Below, piece by piece: positions 35,277 through 48,683 of a stretch of DNA of 64,000 nucleotides. Position 1 is the stretch's first letter. The number at the start of each line of letters is the position of its first letter. Source of the stretch: DASXRA01 sp963737425. GTDB taxonomy: Bacteria; Actinomycetota; Actinomycetes; Mycobacteriales; Jatrophihabitantaceae. The notes below the pieces were generated by a model. The model ran no database searches and was not told where the DNA came from. It worked only from the letters and a program-made list of their open reading frames with translations. The stretch lies in the NCBI GenBank assembly GCA_963737425.1, contig CAVTSX010000003.1, positions 248,001 to 312,000 on the forward strand. Reading direction: 5' to 3'. The position numbers were made by a program, and so were the translations under genes.

Positions 35277-36128
35277 TCAGCGTGCGCTGAAACCGGATCC
35301 GGACCGCCGGGGCGGGAAGGCCTGGGCGAGGTTGGCATCGGCGAAGGCCGGCGCCACGGTGCCGCTGGCCGCGAACCGGTAGAGCGCCGTCTGGTAGATG
35401 CCCGAAAGCGCGCTGGTCACGACCGCGACGAGCACCAGCCACAGCCCGCCCAGGACCATCAGGGCAATGCCGGCGGCGCCACCGGCCGACGCCCCGATGA
35501 CGAACAGCCCGATCGCGGGAAGGCTGGCGAGGAAGCTCACCAGCCCCACGCCGGCGTTGCCGAGCACGTTCTCGCCCCAGGTGCGCTTGAACAGCGTCGA
35601 CGAGCCCCGGATCGCCGCACCGACGGTGACGTTCTCGAGCACGAGAATCGGCACGACGAGGTAGGTGATCAACGACCAGGCCAACCCGACCAGGCCAACC
35701 ACGAAACGCCCGAGCCCGCCGGCCCGATCCTCGATCGCCCGCAGGACCAGCGACACGGTGGCCGTGAGCAACGCCCACGGCAGGATCGCGAGCTTGTGCT
35801 TCGACGCGACCTGCAGGCCGCCCGCCACCGTGGGATCACCACCCTGCAATGCGACGTCGGCCTGCGAGATCAGCGCCGCCTGGAAGTAGATCGTCACGTA
35901 GGACAACACGAGGTAGCCGATGAAGAACACGACATAGCTCGCAGGCTTGAGGTTGTCGCCCGCGTTGAGCGAGTCGTGCGAGATCAGCAGACCGGGTATC
36001 AGGAACGCCGTACCCACGATTAGCGTGGCAATCCCGGACAGAACCGGGAAGATCACCAGTTCCTTGCGGGTGTTCAGCACCCGCAAGGACGCCTTGAACA
36101 TGGCGAAAGAGCGCGCAATGCGTCCCAT
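35277..36128 (-). CDS. DUF6159-like multi-pass membrane protein
   Basis: 283 residues, with about six hydrophobic spans beginning at ELVIFPVLSGIATLIVG. It resembles the actinobacterial DUF6159 group, with a conserved basic N-terminal stretch (GRIARSFAMFKASLRVL) before span 1 and a SxLFKRTWGEN loop. Function unknown. I chose the ATG at 36128, preceded by a G-rich GGGGGGTGGG ribosome-site-like run; a TTG 15 bases upstream is the alternative. It follows glgP by 54 bases on the same strand and could be co-transcribed with it. Confidence 0.75.
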   Translation of the reverse strand: MGRIARSFAMFKASLRVLNTRKELVIFPVLSGIATLIVGTAFLIPGLLISHDSLNAGDNLKPASYVVFFIGYLVLSYVTIYFQAALISQADVALQGGDPTVAGGLQVASKHKLAILPWALLTATVSLVLRAIEDRAGGLGRFVVGLVGLAWSLITYLVVPILVLENVTVGAAIRGSSTLFKRTWGENVLGNAGVGLVSFLASLPAIGLFVIGASAGGAAGIALMVLGGLWLVLVAVVTSALSGIYQTALYRFAASGTVAPAFADANLAQAFPPRRSGSGFSAR

Positions 36129-36182
36129 GAACCCACCCCCCAAGAACCGATCGGCCCAATGGCGGAAGGGTAACCGCGACGG

Positions 36183-38744
36183 CTACGCCGTGGCCACTAC
36201 TCCCAGCTCGGACGAGGCCGCGAGAAGGTCGCTCTTGGGCAGCACGCGCACCGTGTAGCCGAATGAGCCGGTGCGCTCGAGCGGAACGTCGCCCTCGAAC
36301 CTGCTCGGGCCGTCGCCGTTCTCGACCTGGCCGAGCGCCATGGTGCGATGCTCGGTGATGCGGTCCTCGGAATCGACCGAGCCGAACACGGCCTCGACCA
36401 CGACGTCGTCGGAGAGCAGGCCGTTGAGCGCCACCTCGGTACGCAGATGCAGCAGGCTGCCCAGTTGCGGATCGCCCTCGACCTGGGACTCGACGTGCAG
36501 CACCCGCACCCCCGGCCACGCCGCTAGCACGCGCGAGCGCCACTGCGCGAGCGTCTTGGCGCCGCGATACCCGTCGGCGCCCAGCTTGGCCGCCGAGGCC
36601 GCCGCGGGCGCGTACAGCTCGTTCACGTAGTCGCGGACCATGCGCGATGCCGTCACCTTCGGCCCGAGCGTCTTGAGCGTGTGCCGCACCATCTGCACCC
36701 ACCGGCCCGGCAAACCGCTCTGATCGCGGTCATAGAAGCGGGGCGCCACCTGCTGCTCGATCAGGTCGTACATCGCGCTCGCCTCGACGTCGTCTCGCCG
36801 GTCGGCGTCGGCGACACCGTCCGCGGACGGGATCGCCCAGCCGTTCTCGCCGTCGAACCACTCGTCCCACCAGCCATCGCGGATGGACAGGTTCAGCCCG
36901 CCGTTCATCGCGGCCTTCATGCCCGACGTGCCGCACGCCTCCAGCGGGCGCAGCGGGTTGTTCAGCCACACGTCCACGCCCCAGTAGAGGTAGCGGGCCA
37001 TGCCGATGTCGTAGTCGGGCAGGAATGTGATCCGGTGCCGCACCGAGGCGTCGTCGGCGAACTTCACCATCTGCGCGATGAGCTGCTTGCCGCCGTCGTC
37101 GGCCGGGTGGCTCTTGCCGGCGATGACGATCTGGATCGGGCGCTCGGGATGCAGCAGCAGGGCCTTGAGCCGCTCCGGGTTGCGCAGCATCAGTGTCAAC
37201 CGCTTGTAGGACGGCACGCGCCGGGCGAACCCCATGGTGAGCACGTCCGGATCGAATGCCGAGGAGGTCCAGCCGAGCTCGGCCTCGGCCATACCGCGTT
37301 GCCGGCACGAGACGTGCAGGCGCCGGCGGATCTCGCCGACCAGGCGTTCGCGCAGATCGCGTCGCACGCCCCACAGCTCGTCGTCGCTGACCTTGTCGAT
37401 GGCGCCCCACGCCGAGCCGTCCTCGAGTGCTTCGGCGCCCACCTCACGCTCGGCGATCTCGAGGATGTCGCGAGCCATCCAGGTAGGTGCGTGCACGCCA
37501 TTCGTGATCGAGGTGATCGGGACCTCGGAGGAGTCGAAGCCCGGCCACAGCGACGCGAACATCTCGCGGCTGACGACGCCGTGCAGTTGCGACACGCCAT
37601 TGGCGCGCTGGCCGAGGCGCAGCCCCATGTGCGCCATGTTGAACAGGGCCGGATCGTGCTCGGCGCCGAGTTCGAGTACGCGCTCGACCGGCACGCCCGG
37701 CATCACCGCCAGATGTGATGCCACGGCGTCGCGGGTGAACCGGTCGATGCCGGCGGGCACCGGCGTGTGCGTCGTGAAGACCGTGCCGGCCCGCACGGCC
37801 TGCAGCGCCTCGTCGAAACCCAGGTGCGCGCCCTCGATCAGTTCGCGGATGCGCTCGACGCCGAGGAAACCGGCGTGGCCCTCGTTGGTGTGAAAGACCT
37901 GCGGCGCCTTCGCCCCGGTGACGGCGCAGTAGGCGCGGATGGCCCGGACGCCGCCGATGCCGAGCAGCAGTTCCTGCTCGAGGCGGTGTTCGGCATTGCC
38001 GCCGTAGAGCCGGTCGGTGACCTGGCGGGCCAGGGTGTCGTTCTCCTCGATGTCGCTGTCGAGCAGCAGCAGCGGAACGCGCCCGACCTGCACGACCCAC
38101 ACCTGCGCGTGCAGCCCTCGCCCTTCGGGCAGCGCCAGCGAGATGCGCACCGGGCCGTCGTCGGCGTTCTGCAACAGCTTGATCGGCAGGCCCTGCGGGT
38201 CGAGTGACGGATAGCGTTCGAGCTGCCAGCCGTCGCGGGTGAGCGACTGGCTGAAGTAGCCCGCGCGATAGAGCAGCCCGACGCCGATGATCGGGACGCC
38301 GAGGTCGCTGGCCGCCTTCAGGTGATCGCCCGCGAGGATGCCGAGCCCGCCTGAGTACTGGGGCAGCACGCGGGTGATGCCGAACTCTGGCGAGAAGTAG
38401 GCGATCGAGTCCGGCAGCCCGGCACGAGTCGCGCCCTGCGCCTGCTGCCGCTCCTGGTACCACCGCGGCTGCTCGAGATAGTCGCTCAGGTCGTCATAGA
38501 CGTCGGAGAGCCGGCGCAGGAACCTGCGGTCGCGCGCGAGCATCGAGAGCCGGTCGGCGCTGACCTCGCCCAGCATCTTGCCCGGGTCGCCGCCACAGGC
38601 GCGCCACAGGTCCGGATCGACGGACTCGAGCAGGTCCAGCGAGTCCGGATGCCAGTCCCAGCGCAGGTTACTGACGATGTCAGCGAGCTTCGCGAGCTCG
38701 TTGGGAAAGGTGGCCCGTACGGTTAGTCGTCGCAATGCCTTCAC
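36183..38744 (-). CDS. glgP: Alpha-glucan (maltodextrin/glycogen) phosphorylase
   Basis: 853-residue GT35 enzyme that releases glucose-1-phosphate from non-reducing ends of alpha-1,4-glucan. It belongs to the shorter bacterial type with an N-terminal DUF3417-like part (RRLTVRATFPNELAKLADIV). The PLP-binding Lys is in EACGTSGMKAAMNGG and the family mark FSPEFGITRVLPQYSGGLGILAGDH is near residue 120. GTG at 38744 is chosen from the conserved start of the family. It is divergent from glgE across a 232-base spacer, so synthesis and breakdown share a regulatory region. Confidence 0.94.
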   Translation of the reverse strand: MKALRRLTVRATFPNELAKLADIVSNLRWDWHPDSLDLLESVDPDLWRACGGDPGKMLGEVSADRLSMLARDRRFLRRLSDVYDDLSDYLEQPRWYQERQQAQGATRAGLPDSIAYFSPEFGITRVLPQYSGGLGILAGDHLKAASDLGVPIIGVGLLYRAGYFSQSLTRDGWQLERYPSLDPQGLPIKLLQNADDGPVRISLALPEGRGLHAQVWVVQVGRVPLLLLDSDIEENDTLARQVTDRLYGGNAEHRLEQELLLGIGGVRAIRAYCAVTGAKAPQVFHTNEGHAGFLGVERIRELIEGAHLGFDEALQAVRAGTVFTTHTPVPAGIDRFTRDAVASHLAVMPGVPVERVLELGAEHDPALFNMAHMGLRLGQRANGVSQLHGVVSREMFASLWPGFDSSEVPITSITNGVHAPTWMARDILEIAEREVGAEALEDGSAWGAIDKVSDDELWGVRRDLRERLVGEIRRRLHVSCRQRGMAEAELGWTSSAFDPDVLTMGFARRVPSYKRLTLMLRNPERLKALLLHPERPIQIVIAGKSHPADDGGKQLIAQMVKFADDASVRHRITFLPDYDIGMARYLYWGVDVWLNNPLRPLEACGTSGMKAAMNGGLNLSIRDGWWDEWFDGENGWAIPSADGVADADRRDDVEASAMYDLIEQQVAPRFYDRDQSGLPGRWVQMVRHTLKTLGPKVTASRMVRDYVNELYAPAAASAAKLGADGYRGAKTLAQWRSRVLAAWPGVRVLHVESQVEGDPQLGSLLHLRTEVALNGLLSDDVVVEAVFGSVDSEDRITEHRTMALGQVENGDGPSRFEGDVPLERTGSFGYTVRVLPKSDLLAASSELGVVATA

Positions 38745-38930
38745 GGCGGGGAGAGTATCGGGTGAGTCTGATCGATCCGCGTCCGCCCGTAAGGGTTTAC
38801 ACGTAAGTGACGGCGCGCCGCGGACCGGCATAGACCGCACATCAAGATCGCTACCGCGAAGGGCCGCAACGCTGTGGGCGCTCCCCCTGCGGCCGCGCGA
38901 AGGGTCGCTCTGCGGTGTCGGTCGTTGCCC

Positions 38931-38953
38931 GGCGGACTCGCTGACAGTCCGCC
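38931..38953 (+). promoter_or_regulatory. Hairpin just upstream of glgE
   Basis: GGCGGACT and AGTCCGCC form a perfect 8-bp stem with a 7-base loop, ending 23 bases before the glgE GTG. It lies in the glgP-glgE divergent spacer. It could be a 5'-leader structure or a protein-binding site. I see no clear -10/-35 or ribosome site between it and the start. Confidence 0.35.
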
Positions 38954-38976
38954 GCCGATCTCTGTACGGTGACCAC

Positions 38977-40968
<1,992 letters not shown>

Positions 40969-40988
40969 ATCTCTCTGAGGGGGTTGAC

Positions 40989-42719
<1,731 letters not shown>

Positions 42720-42768
42720 AGTCCCGACGGAACTGCACGGTTGGCTCGCCCCCTCCTGGCGGCGCCAT

Positions 42769-44169
42769 ATGAGTCTGTCGGAACGTGACCTGCAGCCGCT
42801 CGTCGCCCAGTGGTTGCCGACCCAGCGATGGTTCGCCGGCAAGGGTCGCCCGTCTCCCGCAGTCTCGCTACGCATGCTGGAAAACCTTGCCGACGGGCCA
42901 CCGCAGCTCTCGCTCTGGCTGGTGGCGGTCACCTACGAGGACGGTGGAGCCGAGACCTACCAACTTCCCCTGGTCGTACGTACCGAACTGGTGCCGACCC
43001 TCGAGCACGTCCTGCTCGGCTCGGTGGCGATCAACGGCAAGCCGCACTGGATCTATGACGCGTTGCACGACAAGGACGTCACGCAGGCTTGGCTGATCGC
43101 CATTCGCGACGAAGCGACGCTCGGACCGGTCCGCTTCGCCCGCTACGCCGATCCGACCGACCTGCCGGTCGGCCAGCAGAGTCTGGTGCTCACCGGCGAG
43201 CAGTCCAACACGTCGCTCGTGTTCGGCGATCAGGCCATCCTCAAAGTGTTCCGGCGCCTGGAGCCGGGCATCAATCCCGACATCGAGGTGCACCGGGCAC
43301 TGACCGAACTCGGAGCGCGGCACGTGGCGCGGCTGCTCGGCAGCGTCACCGCCGAGATCGACGGTGAGCCGACCAGCCTGGCGATGCTGCAGGAGTTCAT
43401 GTCCTCGGCCACCGACGGGTGGGAGCTCGCCAAAACCAGCGTCCGCGATCTCATGGCCGAAGCGGATCTGCACGCGGACGAAGCGGGGGGCGACTTCGCC
43501 GGCGAGGCCGAGCGCCTGGGCATCGCCGCGGCGGAGGTTCATGCAGATCTTGCCGAGGCGTTCGGCACATCCGTGCTGGCCGGTGGCGATCTGGCCGCGC
43601 GCGCAACGGCCATGCACGCCCGTCTCGACGCCGCCCTGACCGTCGTGCCGCAGCTCGCCGACGTCGAGAACGGGTTGCGCTCGGCGTTCGACGCCTTCGG
43701 CGCGGCCGGGGCGGGCGGCAAGACCCTGACCGCACAGCGCATCCACGGCGACTTCCATCTGGGCCAGATTCTTCGCACCGTGCATCGCTTCATCATGCTC
43801 GACTTCGAAGGCGAACCGATCGAACCCATGGCCAGCCGCAAGGCCTTCGACTCGCCGCTGCGTGACGTCGCAAGCATGCTGCGCTCGTTCGACTACGCCG
43901 CCCGGCATCAGATCATCGACTCCCCGGGCACGGCACAGCTCGAGTACCGGGCCGACGAATGGGCCCAGCGCAATCGCGACGCATTCTGCACCGGCTATTC
44001 CGAGGCGTCCGGGCATGATCTGGACGACGACGCCGCCGTTATCCGCGGATTCGAAGCCGACAAGGCGGTCTACGAAGCCGTATACGAGGCGCGCAACCGC
44101 CCGGGCTGGCTGCCGATCCCGTTGGGCTCGCTCGCCAAGCTCGGCGTCGCAGGGGGCGATGCTGCGTGA
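42769..44169 (+). CDS. pep2: Maltokinase Pep2
   Basis: 466-residue kinase that phosphorylates maltose to alpha-maltose-1-phosphate with ATP, feeding GlgE. It has an aminoglycoside-phosphotransferase-like fold: an N-terminal cap ending near GEQSNTSLVFGDQAILKVFR, the catalytic loop HGDFHLGQIL and the metal-binding MLDFEGEP. The opening LVAQWLPTQRWFAGKGR is typical of the family. 49 bases separate it from treS; that spacer is open in the pep2 frame without a start codon. Its stop overlaps the glgB GTG by 4 bp. Confidence 0.94.
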   Translation: MSLSERDLQPLVAQWLPTQRWFAGKGRPSPAVSLRMLENLADGPPQLSLWLVAVTYEDGGAETYQLPLVVRTELVPTLEHVLLGSVAINGKPHWIYDALHDKDVTQAWLIAIRDEATLGPVRFARYADPTDLPVGQQSLVLTGEQSNTSLVFGDQAILKVFRRLEPGINPDIEVHRALTELGARHVARLLGSVTAEIDGEPTSLAMLQEFMSSATDGWELAKTSVRDLMAEADLHADEAGGDFAGEAERLGIAAAEVHADLAEAFGTSVLAGGDLAARATAMHARLDAALTVVPQLADVENGLRSAFDAFGAAGAGGKTLTAQRIHGDFHLGQILRTVHRFIMLDFEGEPIEPMASRKAFDSPLRDVASMLRSFDYAARHQIIDSPGTAQLEYRADEWAQRNRDAFCTGYSEASGHDLDDDAAVIRGFEADKAVYEAVYEARNRPGWLPIPLGSLAKLGVAGGDAA

Positions 44170-46349
44170 GCCCAACCGGTGCTGCGGTAACCGTGGCGCG
44201 CGACGAGTTGGACCGGCTGGTCAACGGCGCTCATCACGATCCACACAGCGTGCTCGGGGCGCACCCGACCGACGACGGGCGCACCGTGATCCGCACGCTT
44301 CGTCCCGACGCGAGCGCGGTCACCGTAGTGGTCGGCGCGGTGCGCACGCCGCTCGATCGCCTGCACGTCGGCGGGGTGTTCGGATGCATCGTCGACGGTG
44401 CGCCGGCCGACTACCGCCTCGAGGTCAGCTACGGCGAGCAGACGCTCACCGTCGACGACCCGTACCGGTGGTTGCCGACCCTCGGCGAGGTGGATCTGCA
44501 CCTGATCGGCGAGGGACGCCACGAGAATCTCTGGCAGGTGCTGGGCGCGCATGTGCGCAGCTACGAGACGCCGGGCGGCGTCGTCAGCGGCACCTCGTTC
44601 GCCGTGTGGGCGCCGAGTGCCCGCGGCGTGCGGGTCATGGGCGATTTCGACTACTGGTCCGGACGCGGGTATCCGATGCGGGTGCTCGGGTCCACCGGCG
44701 TCTGGGAGCTGTTCGTGCCCGGCGTCGAGGACGGCGCACGCTACAAGTTCCAGGTGCTCGGCGCCGACGGTGCCAGCCGGGACAAAGCCGATCCGATGGC
44801 ATTCGCCACCGAGATCCCCCCGGCCAACGCGTCTGTCGTGTTCAGCTCCGAGCACGATTGGGCCGACGACGACTGGCTGACCTCGCGTGCCGCCACCCAG
44901 TGGCAGGCGGCCCCGATGTCGATCTACGAGGTGCATCTGGGCTCCTGGCGCCATGGCCTTTCCTACCGTGACCTCGCCGACGAACTCGTCGAGCACGTAC
45001 GCGATTCAGGCTTCACCCACGTCGAGTTCCTGCCGGTCGCCGAACACCCCTTCGGCGGCTCGTGGGGGTATCAGGTCTCCTCCTACTACGCCCCGAGCGC
45101 CCGGTTCGGCTCGCCCGACGACTTCCGCTTCCTGGTCGACCGGCTGCACCAGGCGGGCATCGGGGTGCTGGTCGACTGGGTGCCCGCGCACTTCCCGAAG
45201 GACGACTGGGCGCTCGCCCGCTTCGACGGCACCCCGCTCTACGAGCACGCCGACCCCCGTCGCGGCGAGCAGCCGGACTGGGGCACGTACGTCTTCGACT
45301 TCGGCCGCCGCGAGGTACGTAACTTCCTGGTGGCGAATGCGCTCTACTGGCTCGAGGAGTTCCACGTCGACGGGCTGCGCGTCGACGCCGTGGCTTCGAT
45401 GCTCTACCTCGACTACTCGCGCGAGGAAGGCGAGTGGGCGCCGAACGTGCACGGCGGCCGCGAGAATCTCGACGCGGTTTCGTTCCTGCAGGAGGTCAAC
45501 GCGACCGTCTACAAGCGCGTGCCCGGAGCGATCACGATCGCCGAGGAGTCGACCGCGTGGCCTGGCGTTACCCGGGCGACGCACCTCGGCGGACTCGGCT
45601 TCGGCTTCAAATGGAACATGGGCTGGATGCACGACACGCTCGGCTACGTCGCGCACGAGCCGATTCACCGCCAGTACCACCACCACGAGATGACGTTCTC
45701 GATGATGTACGCGTACGCCGAGAACTACGTGCTGCCGATCTCGCACGACGAGGTGGTGCACGGCAAGGGCACGCTGCTCACCAAGGTGCCCGGCGATTCG
45801 TGGCAGCAGATGGCTACCGTTCGCGCGCTCTACGCCTACATGTGGGCCCATCCCGGCAAGCAACTGCTGTTCATGGGTCAGGAGTTCGCGCAGGGCGGCG
45901 AGTGGAACGAGGGGCGCTCGCTGGACTGGTGGCTGCTCGATTCACCCGACCACCGCGGCGTGTCCCGGCTGGTCACCGACCTGAACCGGGTCTACCGCGA
46001 GAGCCCGGCGCTCTGGTCGCAGGACAACGAGCCGGCCGGCTTCGCGTGGATCGACGCCGACGATGTCGCCGGCAATGTCTTCTCGTTCCTGCGCTACGGC
46101 GCGGACGGTTCGGTGCTTGCCTGCGTCGCCAACTTCGCCGCCGTGCCGCACGAGCAGTACCTGCTCGGCCTGCCGCGCACCGGACGCTGGGACGAGGTCG
46201 TCAACACCGACGCCGAGGTCTACCTGGGCTCCGGCGTGGGCAACTTCGGCGCCATCACCGCGTTCGACGAACCGTCGCACGGACAACCGGCCTCGGCGCG
46301 CCTGCGCGTCCCGCCGCTCGGCACGCTCTGGCTGCGCTACGCAGACTGA
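44166..46349 (+). CDS. glgB: 1,4-alpha-glucan branching enzyme GlgB
   Basis: 727-residue GH13_9 enzyme that makes alpha-1,6 branches in GlgE-made glucan. Two N-terminal carbohydrate/Ig-like modules (~1-110 and ~120-230) precede the barrel. Catalytic residues are Asp in GLRVDAVASMLY, Glu in IAEESTAWPGV and Asp in SHDEVVHGKG. The family mark FMGQEFAQGGEWNEGRSLDW is present. The GTG start overlaps the pep2 stop as GTGA. Last gene of the glgE operon. Confidence 0.96.
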   Translation: MSPTGAAVTVARDELDRLVNGAHHDPHSVLGAHPTDDGRTVIRTLRPDASAVTVVVGAVRTPLDRLHVGGVFGCIVDGAPADYRLEVSYGEQTLTVDDPYRWLPTLGEVDLHLIGEGRHENLWQVLGAHVRSYETPGGVVSGTSFAVWAPSARGVRVMGDFDYWSGRGYPMRVLGSTGVWELFVPGVEDGARYKFQVLGADGASRDKADPMAFATEIPPANASVVFSSEHDWADDDWLTSRAATQWQAAPMSIYEVHLGSWRHGLSYRDLADELVEHVRDSGFTHVEFLPVAEHPFGGSWGYQVSSYYAPSARFGSPDDFRFLVDRLHQAGIGVLVDWVPAHFPKDDWALARFDGTPLYEHADPRRGEQPDWGTYVFDFGRREVRNFLVANALYWLEEFHVDGLRVDAVASMLYLDYSREEGEWAPNVHGGRENLDAVSFLQEVNATVYKRVPGAITIAEESTAWPGVTRATHLGGLGFGFKWNMGWMHDTLGYVAHEPIHRQYHHHEMTFSMMYAYAENYVLPISHDEVVHGKGTLLTKVPGDSWQQMATVRALYAYMWAHPGKQLLFMGQEFAQGGEWNEGRSLDWWLLDSPDHRGVSRLVTDLNRVYRESPALWSQDNEPAGFAWIDADDVAGNVFSFLRYGADGSVLACVANFAAVPHEQYLLGLPRTGRWDEVVNTDAEVYLGSGVGNFGAITAFDEPSHGQPASARLRVPPLGTLWLRYAD

Positions 46350-46411
46350 CTCACTGCCGCATCATCGATGGGAATGACGCGGCGCCAGTGGGAGTTCAAG
46401 ACCGACGTACA

Positions 46412-46425
46412 GTTGCACATGCAAC
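46412..46425 (+). promoter_or_regulatory. Inverted-repeat operator upstream of the pirin gene
   Basis: GTTGCA-CA-TGCAAC is a perfect 6-2-6 inverted repeat, 16 bases before the pirin ATG and just upstream of its GGAGG site. The half-site spacing and TTGCA core resemble MarR-family operators. A repressor bound there would block translation or transcription start. The cognate regulator is not identified; the only MarR gene in the window is 10 kb away. Confidence 0.5.
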
Positions 46426-46441
46426 AACGTGGAGGTTCGCG

Positions 46442-47410
46442 ATGCCAGCCATAACCGTTGAAACGACGTCATTGCCGCGGCTCGCCCCGGCCGCACTCGG
46501 CGACACCGAGCGCCCGGTCAGGTCGATCACGACCGGCCCCAGAGGATTCGAGGGCGAAGGCTTCCCGGTCGTTCGCGCATTCGCCGGTGTGGCCATGCGC
46601 GACCTCGATCCCTTCGTGCACATGGACCAGATGGGCGAGGTCGACTACGCGCCAGGTGAGCCGCGCGGCACGTCGTGGCATCCGCACCGTGGCTTCGAAA
46701 CAGTGACCTACATGATCGATGGAACCTTCCAGCATCAGGACTCGCACGGCGGTGGCGGCGTGATCGAGAACGGCGCCACGCAATGGATGACCGCCGGCGC
46801 CGGCATCCTGCACATCGAGACGCCGCCCGAGTCGCTCGTCGTGTCCGGTGGCCTGTTCCACGGCATCCAGTTGTGGGTGAACCTGCCGTCGAAGGACAAG
46901 TTCACGCCGCCGGCGTACCAGAGCATCGAGGCCCAGCAGTCCACGCTCATCGCCTCGACCGACGGCGGTGCGCTGATCCGCATCATCGCGGGCGACATCG
47001 GCGAGCACCACGGTCCGGGCCGCACGCACACGCCGATCACCTACGCCCACGCGACGATCGCGCCCGGTGCGCAGATCTCGGTGCCGTGGCCGGTCGAGTT
47101 CAACGCGCTCGTCTACGTGCTCTCCGGCGCCGGAAGTGTCGGCGCCGAGCAGCGCCCGATCCACACCGGTCAACTCGCCCTCTTCGGCCCGGGCGATCGG
47201 ATCAGCGTCGCCGCTGACCCGGGCCAGGACTCGAATCGCCCCGCGCTCGAGGTGCTGCTGCTCGGCGGGCGGCCCATCCGCGAGCCGGTCGCGCACTACG
47301 GCCCGTTCGTCATGAACACCACCGAGGAACTGCAGCAGGCGATCGACGACTTCCGCGCCGGCAGGCTGGGCGTGATTCCGGAGAACGCTCTGATGCCGCA
47401 CACGGGCTGA
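46442..47410 (+). CDS. Pirin-family bicupin protein
   Basis: 322 residues with two cupin domains. The N-terminal domain has the metal-site pattern SWHPHRGFETVTYMIDG and the downstream GAGILHIE typical of pirins. Bacterial pirins act as quercetinases or redox-linked regulators; the role here is not determined. GGAGG is positioned before the ATG at 46442. It is 92 bases after glgB and ends in a strong hairpin, so it is probably its own transcription unit controlled by the inverted repeat upstream. Confidence 0.88.
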   Translation: MPAITVETTSLPRLAPAALGDTERPVRSITTGPRGFEGEGFPVVRAFAGVAMRDLDPFVHMDQMGEVDYAPGEPRGTSWHPHRGFETVTYMIDGTFQHQDSHGGGGVIENGATQWMTAGAGILHIETPPESLVVSGGLFHGIQLWVNLPSKDKFTPPAYQSIEAQQSTLIASTDGGALIRIIAGDIGEHHGPGRTHTPITYAHATIAPGAQISVPWPVEFNALVYVLSGAGSVGAEQRPIHTGQLALFGPGDRISVAADPGQDSNRPALEVLLLGGRPIREPVAHYGPFVMNTTEELQQAIDDFRAGRLGVIPENALMPHTG

Positions 47411-47419
47411 CTCACACAG

Positions 47420-47450
47420 GCCCGCCCCTCCCGATGCGGGGGTGGCGGGC
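47420..47450 (+). terminator. Hairpin terminator after the pirin gene
   Basis: A 14-position stem (one mismatch and one G-T pair) with an ATG loop begins ten bases after the pirin stop. The outer arms are GCCCGCC and GGCGGGC. There is no T-run, as is common for actinobacterial terminators. It lies 17 bases before the next GTG, so it might also affect that gene's leader. Confidence 0.65.
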
Positions 47451-47467
47451 TTGATCTACTCTGCGGC

Positions 47468-48595
47468 GTGACAAATCGCCTGATAGCACCACTTGCCCTC
47501 CTTGGCGCCGCTGCCCTCGTGGCCGGCTGCTCGACTTCGACGCACGGGTCGGGCACGCAGCAGATCGACGTCGCGAAGGTGAAGATCGCAGCGACTGTGC
47601 CGATCCCCGTGCACGGACTGACCGTGCTCTCCCCGGACGGGCGCAAGGTGCTGAACGCCGGGGCAGGCGACCCGCTCTGCGTGGTCGGCATCGACGGCGG
47701 GAAGAAGGTCTGCCTCGATCCGGCCGCGAAGGTCGAGCCGGACACGCTGTACGCCGCATGGTCACCGGACGGCACGCACATCGCGTTCACCGACGACTAC
47801 TTCCGCAGCATGCTCGAGCCCGATATCTGGGTGATGGACGCGTCGACCGGCAAGGCAACCAACCTGACCGACGACGGTGTCACCGGCAACTCACTGAAGA
47901 GCGGCGACGACCCCAAGGCGCAGTTCGACCTGTTTCCGAGCTGGTCGGCCGACGGCAAGCAGATCCGCTTCGCCCGGCGGCCCGATCCCCACGACGAGGA
48001 GATCGAGGTCGACGAGGTCCGGGCGACGGGCGGTGCCGTGGCGCACCTCGGCGTCATCGACGGCCACCTGACCGACCTGGCCGGGCTGACCTTCTCGCCC
48101 GACGGCGCGACCATGGCGTGGACCATCGCCACCGACGGAGGCTGGTCACACACCGTCGTGCACATTCGTGGCGTCGGCGCGGGCACCGATCGCGCGCTGA
48201 CGGCCACGACGGTCAACGCGGACCAGTCCGCGCTGAGTTTCTCCCCCGACGGCAAGTACCTGCTCGTCGACAGCAGCCGGTTCTACGGCCAGTACTCCTG
48301 CTGCGCGAAGTCCTCAGCCAGCGTGTACCCGGTCGGCGGTGGGGACAGCCAGCCGGTCGCCGCGGGTGTGACGGCCCTCTTCCCGACCTGGGCACCCTCG
48401 GGCCATGCGCTGGCGTTCGCGACGCCTGTGCCGCACGGTTCGGTGCAACTCGTAGCCGAGCCGGGCGGAGCGCCGCGCGTGATCCAGTCCGGCACCAGCA
48501 TCTACTTCGCCCCGAACTCGCTGCGCCTGGGTTGGGCTACGGGCGGCCTGCTCGTCAGCGTGGACACGAAGCCGGTTCTGTACCGGCTCGCCTGA
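47468..48595 (+). CDS. Lipoprotein with PD40/TolB-like beta-propeller repeats
   Basis: 375 residues. The signal peptide ends in the lipobox LVAGC, so the mature protein is lipid-anchored on the outer face of the membrane. The rest contains repeated WSPDGTHIAF, FSPDGATMAW and FSPDGKYLLV motifs of WD40-like PD40 blades (about six). No enzymatic motif is seen. Start is a GTG. Function unknown; similar proteins act as binding or scaffold proteins in the cell envelope. Confidence 0.8.
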   Translation: MTNRLIAPLALLGAAALVAGCSTSTHGSGTQQIDVAKVKIAATVPIPVHGLTVLSPDGRKVLNAGAGDPLCVVGIDGGKKVCLDPAAKVEPDTLYAAWSPDGTHIAFTDDYFRSMLEPDIWVMDASTGKATNLTDDGVTGNSLKSGDDPKAQFDLFPSWSADGKQIRFARRPDPHDEEIEVDEVRATGGAVAHLGVIDGHLTDLAGLTFSPDGATMAWTIATDGGWSHTVVHIRGVGAGTDRALTATTVNADQSALSFSPDGKYLLVDSSRFYGQYSCCAKSSASVYPVGGGDSQPVAAGVTALFPTWAPSGHALAFATPVPHGSVQLVAEPGGAPRVIQSGTSIYFAPNSLRLGWATGGLLVSVDTKPVLYRLA

Positions 48596-48683
48596 AGAAC
48601 CGACCCACACCGACGGCATATTCAGCATGCCAATGGTGAGGAGCGAGCCGCCGACTGAGTTGTGACCCTCGACGACCAGGGCC

